Shown piece by piece: positions 14,759-22,062 of a stretch of 22,365 bases of DNA. Origin of the DNA: JAWLDB01 sp041686915 (GTDB taxonomy: Bacteria > Bacillota > UBA994 > UBA5500); the NCBI GenBank assembly GCA_041686915.1, contig JAWLDB010000024.1, positions 1 to 22,365 of the forward strand, in the 5' to 3' direction. How positions within the stretch are numbered: position 1 is the first letter of the stretch; each line of letters starts with the position of its first letter. A program made the position numbers and the translations under genes. The notes beneath the pieces are model-generated. The model was not told the origin of the DNA and searched no databases. It was given only the letters and a program-made list of their open reading frames with translations.

Positions 14759-15888
14759 CGCCCGATACCTTCGGTCAGGCGTTGCCAGCGCTCCTGTACT
14801 TGTTCCCACCTGTCACCACCCAGCTGCTGCAACAATGCTTCCAGCAGTACGATAGCAACCATTGCCTCCCCAACAATGCTTGCTGCCGGCACTGCGCAGG
14901 CATCAGCCCGTTCACGTGATGCGGCAGCAGGCTCAAGCGTGAGCCAGTGATAACTCTGTTGAGGAACACCAATTGAAGGGATGGGCTTCATGTAGGCGGT
15001 TACAACCAACGCCTCGCCGTTGCTCATCCCCCCTTCAATGCCACCAGCCAAGTTGGAAAGACGACAGGGGCCATCCTTCCAGACTATCTGATCATGGGCC
15101 TGTGAACCAGGCAGCTGGCTTTGCCTAATCGCCTCACCCAGTTCGACCGCCTTAATCCCAGGGATACTCATCAAGGCTTGAGCTATTCTACCATCCAGCC
15201 TTTGGTCCCAGTGCATCACACTGCCAATGCCGGGTGGAAGACCGTCAACTCGCACTTGGAACGACCCACCTAGGGAATCACCTGCACTGAGCGCCTCATC
15301 TATAGCCTCCAGCATTCTGGTGGTCGTACCCGCATCCCCACAACGGACTGGGGATGCATCAATTGCGTCTTCATGCCACTCTTGTGAGGCGTCGTTTACA
15401 GTTCCAATAGCCGTAACCCTGCTGCGTATGCATACATCCAAAGAAGTCAACAGCTGCAGGGCAACGGCACCGACAGCGACCCTGGTAGCCGTCTCCCGGG
15501 CACTTGCCCGCTCGGCTATGTCGCGCAGGTCTGTTAGCCCGTACTTATAACCCCCCGCCAGGTCTGCATGCCCGGGTCGCGGGCAAAGCAGCCTCCTATC
15601 AGCTTTGGGCGGCTCTAACGGATCCATCACGTCCCGCCAGTTCTCGTAATCAAGGTTGCTTATGAACAGTGAGAGTGGTGAGCCTAAGGTCCTGCCCGCC
15701 CTTAGTCCGGAAATCACTTGCACCCGATCACGCTCGATCTTCATCCTTGCTCCGCGGCCATAGCCCTGCTGTCGCCGAGAGAGCATTCTGTCTATGCCCG
15801 TAATAGATATTTCGCACCCTGCCGGCAGCCCTTCCATTATCAGAGTGAGGCCAGGACCGTGCGACTCTCCTGCCGTTAACCATCTCAT
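14755..15888 (-). CDS. aroC: Chorismate synthase
   Basis: AroC makes chorismate from 5-enolpyruvylshikimate-3-phosphate using reduced FMN, the last common step of aromatic biosynthesis. The 377-residue protein has the signature regions: TAGESHGPGL at the start, RRQQGYGRGARM, RPGHADLAGGYKYG, DLRDIAERASARETA and GGIEGGMSNGEALV. The ATG at 15886-15888 overlaps the aroA stop as ATGA, so translation is coupled. Its stop overlaps that of the convergent dehydrogenase, with no hairpin between the two. Confidence 0.97.
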   Translation of the reverse strand: MRWLTAGESHGPGLTLIMEGLPAGCEISITGIDRMLSRRQQGYGRGARMKIERDRVQVISGLRAGRTLGSPLSLFISNLDYENWRDVMDPLEPPKADRRLLCPRPGHADLAGGYKYGLTDLRDIAERASARETATRVAVGAVALQLLTSLDVCIRSRVTAIGTVNDASQEWHEDAIDASPVRCGDAGTTTRMLEAIDEALSAGDSLGGSFQVRVDGLPPGIGSVMHWDQRLDGRIAQALMSIPGIKAVELGEAIRQSQLPGSQAHDQIVWKDGPCRLSNLAGGIEGGMSNGEALVVTAYMKPIPSIGVPQQSYHWLTLEPAAASRERADACAVPAASIVGEAMVAIVLLEALLQQLGGDRWEQVQERWQRLTEGIGR

Positions 15889-17174
15889 GCGCGTCCCTCC
15901 TGTAAGCGCTCAAACTCCTGCCAGAATGCAGGGAAGGAAATACCCACCCACTCGCTTTGCAGGATTGTTACGGGGCCATCTGCATTCAGCCCCGCAACAG
16001 CTAATGCCATGGCCAACCGATGGTCGCATAGCGAATCAGCGGCATGTCCTGACAGCCTGCTTGGCCCCCAAACGGCGATGTCATCACCCTCCACTTGGAT
16101 CCTTGCGCCCATGGCTAGTAGGGGTCTTACTATTCCTTCAATCCGGTCGCTCTCTTTGTGCCTCAGTTCACCTGCGCCTCGGATTACTGTCTTGCCTTTA
16201 GCCATGCAGGCAGCCACCACCAGCAGCGGTATCTCGTCAATCATTAGTGGTATTTCTGCTGCACTGACTTCGACTCCTGAAAGGGCTGCCGCTTTCACTA
16301 CTATGTCTCCCGCAGGTTCATGGCCGGAGCCGATGAAACCAGACTCAAATAACTCAATAGATGCACCCATACGCTTGAGCACATGTATTATTCCTGTGCG
16401 AGTCGGATTAAGCCCCACGTCTCTCACCCGTAGATGACTGCCTTGCGTTATGGCGGCTGCAACTATAAAGGGGGCTGCGCTGGAGATATCTCCAGGTACC
16501 CGATAGTCTGTTGCCTGAAGTACTTGTGGCCCAACCACCGAGATGCAGTAATCGTCTCTTAAGACCTCAATCCCCATGCGCTGCAACATGATTTCTGTGT
16601 GATCACGAGACAAACGAGGCTCGTAGATCATAGTTCTCCCATTAGCTTGTACAGAGGCTAGCAAAATGGCTGATTTTAGCTGTGCGCTTGCCACAGGCAG
16701 GCTATACTCTATCCCACGCAAGCTACCACCCTGAATTATCACTGGAGCACTGCCCGCAGGGGAGCTATACGCAGAGGCCCCCATCATGCGTAAGGGCCTG
16801 ATAATGCGCTGCATGGGACGCCTGGAAAGGGAAGCGTCGCCTACAAGTACCGAGCTAAAAGCTTGCCCAGCCAAAGTGCCAGCCAATAGGCGCATTGTCG
16901 TGCCGGAATTTCCACACTGCAGAGGCCTGGATGGCGGATGAAACCCACCTCCTAGCCCCTCAACCTTTAAGGACCCGTCTTCCTGTACTATCCTAACTCC
17001 CAAATCCTGCAGGCACGCCTGAGTGGAGCGTACGTCCTGCGAGGACAGCAAGTTGCTCACGCGGCTGACCCCTTCTGCCAGTGCTGATAGAATTAGGGTC
17101 CTATGAGATATTGATTTGTCACTAGGTGGCACCAACACCCCAACTAACGTCCCTCGCTTAACTGTTTTTTGCAT
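15885..17174 (-). CDS. aroA: EPSP synthase (3-phosphoshikimate 1-carboxyvinyltransferase)
   Basis: AroA joins shikimate-3-phosphate and phosphoenolpyruvate and feeds AroC. The motifs are all present: PSDKSISHRTLIL, GNSGTTMRLLAGTL, SLSRRPMQRII, PVASAQLKSA, ELRHKESDRI and DHRLAMALAVAGL. I place the start at the ATG at 17172-17174, giving 429 residues and the family-like opening MQKTVKRGTLVG. A GTG 13 codons upstream is possible. Neither has a clear ribosome binding site. The ATG lies 17 bp inside the end of the acetamidase gene, so translation probably depends on ribosomes coming from it. Confidence 0.96.
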   Translation of the reverse strand: MQKTVKRGTLVGVLVPPSDKSISHRTLILSALAEGVSRVSNLLSSQDVRSTQACLQDLGVRIVQEDGSLKVEGLGGGFHPPSRPLQCGNSGTTMRLLAGTLAGQAFSSVLVGDASLSRRPMQRIIRPLRMMGASAYSSPAGSAPVIIQGGSLRGIEYSLPVASAQLKSAILLASVQANGRTMIYEPRLSRDHTEIMLQRMGIEVLRDDYCISVVGPQVLQATDYRVPGDISSAAPFIVAAAITQGSHLRVRDVGLNPTRTGIIHVLKRMGASIELFESGFIGSGHEPAGDIVVKAAALSGVEVSAAEIPLMIDEIPLLVVAACMAKGKTVIRGAGELRHKESDRIEGIVRPLLAMGARIQVEGDDIAVWGPSRLSGHAADSLCDHRLAMALAVAGLNADGPVTILQSEWVGISFPAFWQEFERLQEGRA

Positions 17175-18057
17175 GCCCGAACGATGGGAGCAGGAACAAC
17201 GGCACTTCCGCACGTACCGTCATACGAGGATTGACAACTTGGCAAATACGAAGGTCTGCATGAGCGCTACAGAGCATGTACGCTTCCTCTTTGGAAATCT
17301 CATGTTCCTGAGCCAGCATGTCTACCAATTGCTCTGTCGCGTCTTGAGCTGCCCCATGCAGATCTTCCCCTATACCGATAATTGCTGCAGTCTCTCCATA
17401 TAGCAGCATAGGCCGGCTGAGCGATCTGCCTTTTAGCACGTTTACGACGACTTCCACTTCCGCTGCGCACTCAAGGCCAGTGCCGCAAACTTCACCATCT
17501 CCCTGCAGGGCGTGGACGTCTCCCAAGGCCAGCAGTCCCCCTGTGACATGCACCGGCAGGAGCAGTGTGGCTCCCTCACGAATATCTTTTGTGTCCAGAT
17601 TCCCCCCGTGCGGGCCGGGTACCCCACAGGCTACTGCTTCATTGCTGGGTGCGACGCCTATAACGCCAATCATAGGACGCAATGTCAAGTTAAGCTGTGT
17701 AGAGAAGGCTGCACCAAACTGCTCTAGAGGCACTATCTTGGTCAGCGGTTTAACAGCCAAATCAGGCAGAAGGCCTAGCCCAGGCACTGCAACAGTTACA
17801 GCGTGTCCAGCGACTTTAATGCTTTTGATGGCAACAGCCAAAACATCCCCTGGCTCGGCATCCTCTATAAATACAGGCCCGGTTGCCGGATTGATCTGAT
17901 TGAAGTCAATGCCTGAGATAGTCTGGCTTGAGTTGGTTATTTGCCCGCTAAAACAGTCCTGCGTCTCAAAAACAATCAGTGAGCCACTTGCAGCCCGAGC
18001 AACTGCCGGGTTATTTGCTGAAAACTGATAGATGTAGCTGCCAGAAATTCTAAGCAA
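17158..18057 (-). CDS. Acetamidase/formamidase family protein
   Basis: This 299-residue protein belongs to the FmdA/AmdA family, which hydrolyses short amides such as formamide or acetamide to the acid and ammonia. Motifs are VFETQDCFSGQI, NPATGPVFIEDAEPGDVLAV, GVAPSNEAVACGVPGPHGGNLD, LLPVHVTGGLLALGDVHALQGDGEV and a cysteine-bearing CSAHADLRI near the end. I start it at the TTG at 18055-18057: GGGAGG lies 8 nt upstream and the opening MLRISGSYIYQF fits the family. An ATG at 18156 behind a weak AGGA would add 33 residues. It leads an overlapping set with aroA and aroC, an odd partnership. The substrate is not proven. Confidence 0.88.
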   Translation of the reverse strand: MLRISGSYIYQFSANNPAVARAASGSLIVFETQDCFSGQITNSSQTISGIDFNQINPATGPVFIEDAEPGDVLAVAIKSIKVAGHAVTVAVPGLGLLPDLAVKPLTKIVPLEQFGAAFSTQLNLTLRPMIGVIGVAPSNEAVACGVPGPHGGNLDTKDIREGATLLLPVHVTGGLLALGDVHALQGDGEVCGTGLECAAEVEVVVNVLKGRSLSRPMLLYGETAAIIGIGEDLHGAAQDATEQLVDMLAQEHEISKEEAYMLCSAHADLRICQVVNPRMTVRAEVPLFLLPSFGHAKNS

Positions 18058-18276
18058 ACCTAATCCCTCCCAATATGTTTTAACCCTGATCTTTACCAGA
18101 TATTTCGCCAGGGCTAGATCCTGTCCTGCCTGGTATGTCATGAAGACGGATATCATAAAATATCCTGTGTTGGCAGGAATAGCAACGGCAATGAAGAATC
18201 GGTCTCTCGGTGCCGTAGCGCTAAAAGTCAGACTGCTTCCTGGCCTCTTGTAGCTTCCATGCGCCCATACTATGAA
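18058..18276 (-). other. Open, coding-like frame upstream of the acetamidase gene
   Basis: The acetamidase frame stays open for 73 codons upstream of the chosen TTG, back to a TAA at 18277-18279. Read in this frame it looks protein-like (for example GSYKRPGSSLTFSATAPRDR, then FFIAVAIPANTGYF). There is no ATG or GTG with a good site in its first half; the only ATG with any site is at 18156. It may be chance, an unrecognised N-terminal extension, or the remnant of another gene. The same stretch must hold the promoters of both divergent units; the best plus-strand candidate, TTGTAG (18248) with TATGAA (18271) 17 bp apart, is weak. Confidence 0.3.
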
Positions 18277-18296
18277 TTAGAGAGGGGTTTCTGAGA

Positions 18297-18791
18297 GTGA
18301 ATCAAAGCATTTTTCAAAGTGGGATGTCATTTGATGATTATGTCACTAAAATGGAACCGGCACACAAAGAAGGTTTCCGTAAGAGCTATGACCAGGTCAG
18401 ACTGTCTGAGGAGGATAAGAAGGATCTTGCCAGGCTACACTGCTGTTTCTATGTTCTGGCGTTCACCGAAGCCTGGTGTGGAGATTGCCGCATTAACCTG
18501 CCTGTCGTGGCAAAAATGGCTGATATGTCTAAGAATCTAGATTTACGCTGCTTTAGTCGTGATGAGCATCGTGAGTTAGCCAAAGCGTATAATATTGAGC
18601 GCATCCCTACTTTTATCTTGATGAACGAACGATACGAAGAGATCGCGCGCTGGGTGGAAAGACCTGCTGCAGTCGCCGAAGCTTTGGCAAACGGCAATGA
18701 GGAGGAAAAGCGATTCGTCCGGGTAGCATATAACCAAGGGAGATATCAGCCCGACACCATTGACGAGATACTTGATTTGTTGCTCGCATAA
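18297..18791 (+). CDS. Thioredoxin-like family protein
   Basis: This 164-residue cytosolic protein has a thioredoxin fold with active-site motif WCGDC (Cys61, Cys64) preceded by VLAFTEA, and the cis-proline in ERIPTF (Pro104). A helical N-terminal part of about 45 residues and a C-terminal tail (DTIDEILDLLLA) fit the Thioredoxin_9 group seen in Bacillota. It probably reduces disulfides, but the WCGDC variant may change its potential and partners. The start is GTG at 18297 with AGAGGGG 9 nt upstream. The next gene, 65 bp on, is a small CxxC protein, which supports a thiol-redox role for the pair. Confidence 0.9.
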   Translation: MNQSIFQSGMSFDDYVTKMEPAHKEGFRKSYDQVRLSEEDKKDLARLHCCFYVLAFTEAWCGDCRINLPVVAKMADMSKNLDLRCFSRDEHRELAKAYNIERIPTFILMNERYEEIARWVERPAAVAEALANGNEEEKRFVRVAYNQGRYQPDTIDEILDLLLA

Positions 18792-18814
18792 GCAACTCAC
18801 CAGGCTATAGAGTG

Positions 18815-18823
18815 TGCTATACT
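18815..18823 (+). promoter_or_regulatory. Extended -10 promoter of the DUF1858 gene
   Basis: TGCTATACT is an extended -10 (TGn plus TATACT) in the 65-bp gap. No good -35 is seen, as is common with extended -10 promoters. It lies inside a dyad, CACCAG (18798-18803) and CTGGTG (18822-18827), whose arms are 18 bases apart. Confidence 0.5.
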
Positions 18824-18856
18824 GGTGTAGAAACACTTTCAAGGAGGTAATGCGCG

Positions 18857-19057
18857 ATGGTCACAAAAGATATGGGCATTCAAGAGACAGTTGACAAATA
18901 TCCCCAACTGGTGCCGGTCTTCTTTAAGCATGGGCTCGGCTGCCTTGGCTGCGCTGCTGCTCGCTTCGAGACAATTGAGCAGGGTGCTATGGCTCACGGC
19001 ATTGATGTAAACGCCTTGATTGCTGACTTGAACAAGGCTTTGGAAGAAAAGAAATAG
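18857..19057 (+). CDS. DUF1858 small redox-disulfide protein
   Basis: This 66-residue protein matches the DUF1858 family (hybrid-cluster-protein-associated redox disulfide domain). The opening DMGIQETVDKYPQLVPVF is followed by the paired cysteines in HGLGCLGCAAARFETIEQGA (Cys29, Cys32), and it ends in a charged helix. The family is thought to carry a redox-active dithiol or help with metal centres; its precise role is unknown. The ribosome binding site is excellent: AAGGAGG, 9 nt before the ATG. It lies downstream of a thioredoxin-like gene but has its own likely promoter, and it is closed by a 16-bp perfect hairpin. Confidence 0.92.
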   Translation: MVTKDMGIQETVDKYPQLVPVFFKHGLGCLGCAAARFETIEQGAMAHGIDVNALIADLNKALEEKK

Positions 19058-19068
19058 CTACCCAATCA

Positions 19069-19104
19069 GTCAAAAGCCTCCTGATTTCTCAGGAGGCTTT
19101 TGAC
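19069..19104. terminator. Bidirectional terminator after the DUF1858 gene
   Basis: A perfect 16-bp stem (GTCAAAAGCCTCCTGA, loop TTTC, then the complement) lies 11 bases after the DUF1858 stop and touches the stop codon of the convergent 3D-domain gene. The A and T tracts are within the stem, so it can serve both genes. Confidence 0.88.
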
Positions 19105-20033
19105 TATCGTGATTCCAAAACATAGACCTTCATTTTGCGTCTGCCAAACTTCAAAGCTTCCTCACGAGACTCAAAGTAAATGTCAATGCGGTTCCCGTTG
19201 ATACCGCTGCCTGTATCCATGGCCACGTAGTCTCCGCTATATTGCTTGCTGTAACTGTCTATTCCTTCTACATAGACTTGCGATAAGAGCGGAATTACAC
19301 GGGGATCAACCGCAATTGTCACACCCTCAACCGCCCTTCTGCCACTCCTCGTGATCCCATACTGTGGATGGTCAGGCCGCTTACCGGTGCTTTCATAGCC
19401 AGCATCGTACGCTGTTGCTATTACCTCGATCACTTTCGAGTACCTCATCGTTTGACCACCGCGCGAGATTGTGGCAATTACTCCTTCTTCAACCACTCTG
19501 TCAACTTTCTCTTCCAGGGTAACCGATTTGATCAAGTTGCGCTCCGCTAGCTTTCCATCCTGATAAATAAGCTCGTATGTGTTCAGATATTTTCCGTTTC
19601 TTCCTGGTTGTAATTCCCGAGACTGTCCTCTGCTTAACGCTTTGGTCTGCACCCGCTGCGTTCGGTAAGGCACAACCTCTTCTGTCTCTACGGTTTGACG
19701 CTCGACCCTAATTACCTGGATGGATATACCATCCTCTATAGCACCAATTAGATTTGGCTCGGCCTTGTCCCAGGGACCCATCACAACCCCTGCTGACCTG
19801 ATGGCCTCATCAACCGTTTGAGCAGCTGAAAGTAGATTTCGGACTTCGCCATCAACTGTTAGAGTTATGCGTTTAAAAAATATCATGTTCTCCAAAATCT
19901 GACGGGGTGAAGGATTAGAAGCTATACTGGACACAGCGGAGCTTGTGCCGCTTGGGATCACAGCTAGAGCGACCAGGAAGGCCAGGAGTATCCCGGCAAT
20001 AGTTAGCTTCATCATTCCTTTATTGCTTAGCAT
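19104..20033 (-). CDS. DUF348/G5/3D-domain cell-wall protein (YabE-like)
   Basis: This 309-residue exported or membrane-anchored protein has a signal or anchor segment (about 9-28), a ubiquitin-like DUF348 domain (about 55-100, LTVDGEVRNLLSAAQTVDEA), a G5 domain (about 110-190) and a C-terminal 3D domain (about 205-305). The 3D domain carries the three-Asp pattern ending VAMDTGSGINGNRIDIYF and YGITRSGRRA. Relatives are lytic transglycosylase-like or germination-linked wall proteins similar to YabE and resuscitation-promoting factors. Only one DUF348 copy is present, where YabE has more. The ATG at 20031-20033 follows AGGAGG by 6 nt, and a strong promoter lies just upstream. Confidence 0.92.
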   Translation of the reverse strand: MLSNKGMMKLTIAGILLAFLVALAVIPSGTSSAVSSIASNPSPRQILENMIFFKRITLTVDGEVRNLLSAAQTVDEAIRSAGVVMGPWDKAEPNLIGAIEDGISIQVIRVERQTVETEEVVPYRTQRVQTKALSRGQSRELQPGRNGKYLNTYELIYQDGKLAERNLIKSVTLEEKVDRVVEEGVIATISRGGQTMRYSKVIEVIATAYDAGYESTGKRPDHPQYGITRSGRRAVEGVTIAVDPRVIPLLSQVYVEGIDSYSKQYSGDYVAMDTGSGINGNRIDIYFESREEALKFGRRKMKVYVLESR

Positions 20034-20061
20034 TTAAACCCTCCTTTGCGTCTGCCAAAAC

Positions 20062-20090
20062 ATTATAGATTAGTCTGGCAGCTTCGTCAA
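20062..20090 (-). promoter_or_regulatory. Strong sigma-A-type promoter of the 3D-domain gene
   Basis: On the minus strand, TTGACG (plus 20085-20090) and TATAAT (plus 20062-20067) are exactly 17 bp apart, about 30 bp upstream of the ATG. A dyad, CTGCCA (20052-20057) and TGGCAG (20076-20081), brackets the -10 and could be an operator. Confidence 0.85.
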
Positions 20091-20147
20091 ATTCAGACCA
20101 TACCTCACATTATTACCTATATGCCGTACCCGTTATACCTCGTAGTC

Positions 20148-20846
20148 CTAGAACTCTACTGGTATTTGGCGACCCAACTGAACACCATGGGGTAAACACG
20201 GATGAAAGACAAATGCCAAGAACTCCACCCCGGCTGAACGAGCTTCTCTGGCGACAGCAACAAAACCAGGGTCAATGCTACCGTTAAGCTGAACGCAGGT
20301 AGCCCACGGCATTTGAGCAGCCAACAAAGCTACCCCACGCCAACCTTCTGCAACGGCCGACATGAGTTCCGTTAGATGGCGCCGCGCCCTCTCAGAAGGT
20401 GCATCCGGGAATTTGGCCACTGCTTCTGAGTAGTCTGACGCAGACTTGACCTCAAGCAAGCAGTGAGCCAAATTTGGGCCTTGCAGCAAGAAGTCTACAC
20501 GACTATTACCATACCTATATTCGGGTTTTACCCGGTCATAGCCTGCCAAGGAGCAGATTTCGTGTTTCAGCAAAGCGTCTTTAATAACCAGACCCGGAAG
20601 CCTGGAGTCGACAAATACAGGCCCTGCGGGCAGTTCCATGGCCAGCAAGTCATAGTTGGTCTTGCGGGCAGTAGACTGTACAGGAGTAACCCAACAGGCT
20701 TGACCTGGTTGCAGAATACTAAGGAGACGCCCCGAATTTGGGAGGTGCGCTGCTTGGCCTACCCCATCCACGATGACCTCTACTGTGAACCGGTTGACTT
20801 TAGTGACAAACTGCGCGACCTGCGGCTTTGTGATGAATTCTAGCAT
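20148..20846 (-). CDS. sfsA: SfsA family DNA/RNA nuclease-like protein
   Basis: This 232-residue protein is SfsA, first described as a sugar-fermentation stimulation protein and now placed among nucleic-acid-binding nucleases with a PD-(D/E)xK-like core. Motifs are VNRFTVEV near the start (OB-like part), AHLPNSGRL, RVDFLLQGP and LLEVKSASDY (the Asp and Glu-x-Lys of the core) and FPDAPSERARRHLTEL. I start it at the ATG at 20844-20846, which has GAAGAGGTG 6 nt upstream and matches the family's N-terminus. A TTG nine codons earlier lacks a site. The cellular role remains unclear in all species. Confidence 0.94.
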   Translation of the reverse strand: MLEFITKPQVAQFVTKVNRFTVEVIVDGVGQAAHLPNSGRLLSILQPGQACWVTPVQSTARKTNYDLLAMELPAGPVFVDSRLPGLVIKDALLKHEICSLAGYDRVKPEYRYGNSRVDFLLQGPNLAHCLLEVKSASDYSEAVAKFPDAPSERARRHLTELMSAVAEGWRGVALLAAQMPWATCVQLNGSIDPGFVAVAREARSAGVEFLAFVFHPCLPHGVQLGRQIPVEF

Positions 20847-20906
20847 TCTTTGCACCTCTTCTACATTATTCAAGTCAGTAGCAAATAGATGTCAACAGCA
20901 AGTAGA

Positions 20907-20935
20907 TTGCCAGTCTATTGTCTCAATGCTAAACT
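20907..20935 (+). promoter_or_regulatory. Probable promoter of the asparaginase gene
   Basis: TTGCCA (20907-20912) and TAAACT (20930-20935) are exactly 17 bp apart. They match five and four of the six consensus bases. The message would have a leader of about 70 bases. Confidence 0.45.
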
Positions 20936-21011
20936 TGCAGTAGTGGCGAAACAAGGTTGGAAGTGACTTTGTAGCCAACAAGCAGGAAAACCATCGAAGG
21001 GAGTCTTAAGA

Positions 21012-22022
21012 TTGTCAGAGAAGCTCGTAGAGTTAACCAGGGGCGGAGTTGTTGAAAGCATCCACCGAGGTGACCTTGCCGTTGTAGACTTTGAGGGACT
21101 ATTGCTGTATTCCGTCGGAGACCCTCGTGAGAAGTCAGCCTTTATAAGATCATCATCCAAACCGATACAAGCAATCCCTGTCGTTGAGAGTGGTGCAGCT
21201 TCCCGCTATGGATTAACTGACCAGGAATTAGCCGTTTTCTGTGCCTCGCATAGTGCTGAGGATATTCATGTTGAGACCATTATGAGCATTCTGCGGAAGA
21301 TTGACCTTCCAGAAAGTGCGTTGCAATGCGGCAGGCATTTACCTTTTGACAAAGCTTCGTCTGAAGCTCTTGTCAGGGCAGGAGAGGAACCTCGTGAAGT
21401 CCACTGTAATTGCTCTGGCAAGCATTCCGGCATGCTGACCCTCGCTCAACACATGGGGTGGGACGCAAGCAACTACCTTAACCTAGAACATCCTGTACAA
21501 CAGGCAATGCTAGACGCGATGGCCAAGTTTGCAGAAATGAGCCGTGAAGATATCAGCATCGGAATCGATGGCTGTGGCGTTCCCGTATTTGGCCTGCCTG
21601 TATACAACATGGCATTGGCATGGGCACAGCTGGTACAGCCTGACCGTTTTTCACCAGCTACCCAGCAGGCAGCTGCCCGCATCCGCACTGCTATGACGAG
21701 GCATCCCCGCTTGGTTGCTGGCACCGGAAGACTCTGTACCGGGCTGATGACCTCGCTCAATGGAAGGGTGATCGCCAAGAGCGGCGCTGAGGGCGTATAC
21801 TGTGTAGCTCTGCTGGACAAGGGCATTGGCATAGCCGTGAAGATTGAAGATGGGAACGGCCGAGCGACTGGACCGGCAGTAATTGAGGCACTGCAGCAGA
21901 TGGGTTTCCTTAGCGAGGACGACCTGGAAGCGCTTAAGGGTTTCCACTACCCAACCCTCTATAATCACCGACGTGATGTTATCGGACAGAGTCGACCTGT
22001 TTTCCAGTTGAAGCAACACTAA
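21012..22022 (+). CDS. L-asparaginase II family protein (ReAV-like)
   Basis: This 336-residue enzyme belongs to the asparaginase II family typified by Rhizobium etli ReAV, which hydrolyses asparagine to aspartate and ammonia and is unrelated to the E. coli type. The residues known for ReAV are present one position earlier: Ser47 and Lys50 (RSSSKP), Ser79 (CASHS), Cys134 and Lys137 (CNCSGKH), Asp186 and Cys188 (IDGCGVP). The numbering of ReAV is from memory. There is no signal peptide, so it should be cytosolic. The start is TTG at 21012, with AAGGGAG about 8 nt upstream. It is a single gene with its own promoter and a terminator hairpin. Confidence 0.93.
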   Translation: MSEKLVELTRGGVVESIHRGDLAVVDFEGLLLYSVGDPREKSAFIRSSSKPIQAIPVVESGAASRYGLTDQELAVFCASHSAEDIHVETIMSILRKIDLPESALQCGRHLPFDKASSEALVRAGEEPREVHCNCSGKHSGMLTLAQHMGWDASNYLNLEHPVQQAMLDAMAKFAEMSREDISIGIDGCGVPVFGLPVYNMALAWAQLVQPDRFSPATQQAAARIRTAMTRHPRLVAGTGRLCTGLMTSLNGRVIAKSGAEGVYCVALLDKGIGIAVKIEDGNGRATGPAVIEALQQMGFLSEDDLEALKGFHYPTLYNHRRDVIGQSRPVFQLKQH

Positions 22023-22033
22023 TCGAGGATAAG

Positions 22034-22062
22034 ACGACCCCACTAACTGATAGTGGGGTCGT
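22034..22062. terminator. Terminator after asparaginase, overlapping the NUDIX gene end
   Basis: A perfect 12-bp stem (ACGACCCCACTA, loop ACTGA, TAGTGGGGTCGT) starts 11 bases past the asparaginase stop. It overlaps the last codons and stop of the convergent NUDIX gene. The T tract on the plus side is short. Confidence 0.75.

Noticed and set aside
17175..17213. Earlier GTG start for aroA
   Set aside because: It would add a Cys- and Arg-rich stretch not seen in EPSP synthases and lengthen the overlap with the amidase gene to 56 bp, without a better ribosome binding site.
20463..20843. 126-codon plus-strand frame inside sfsA
   Set aside because: It is an antisense shadow of sfsA; no ribosome binding site or family motif.
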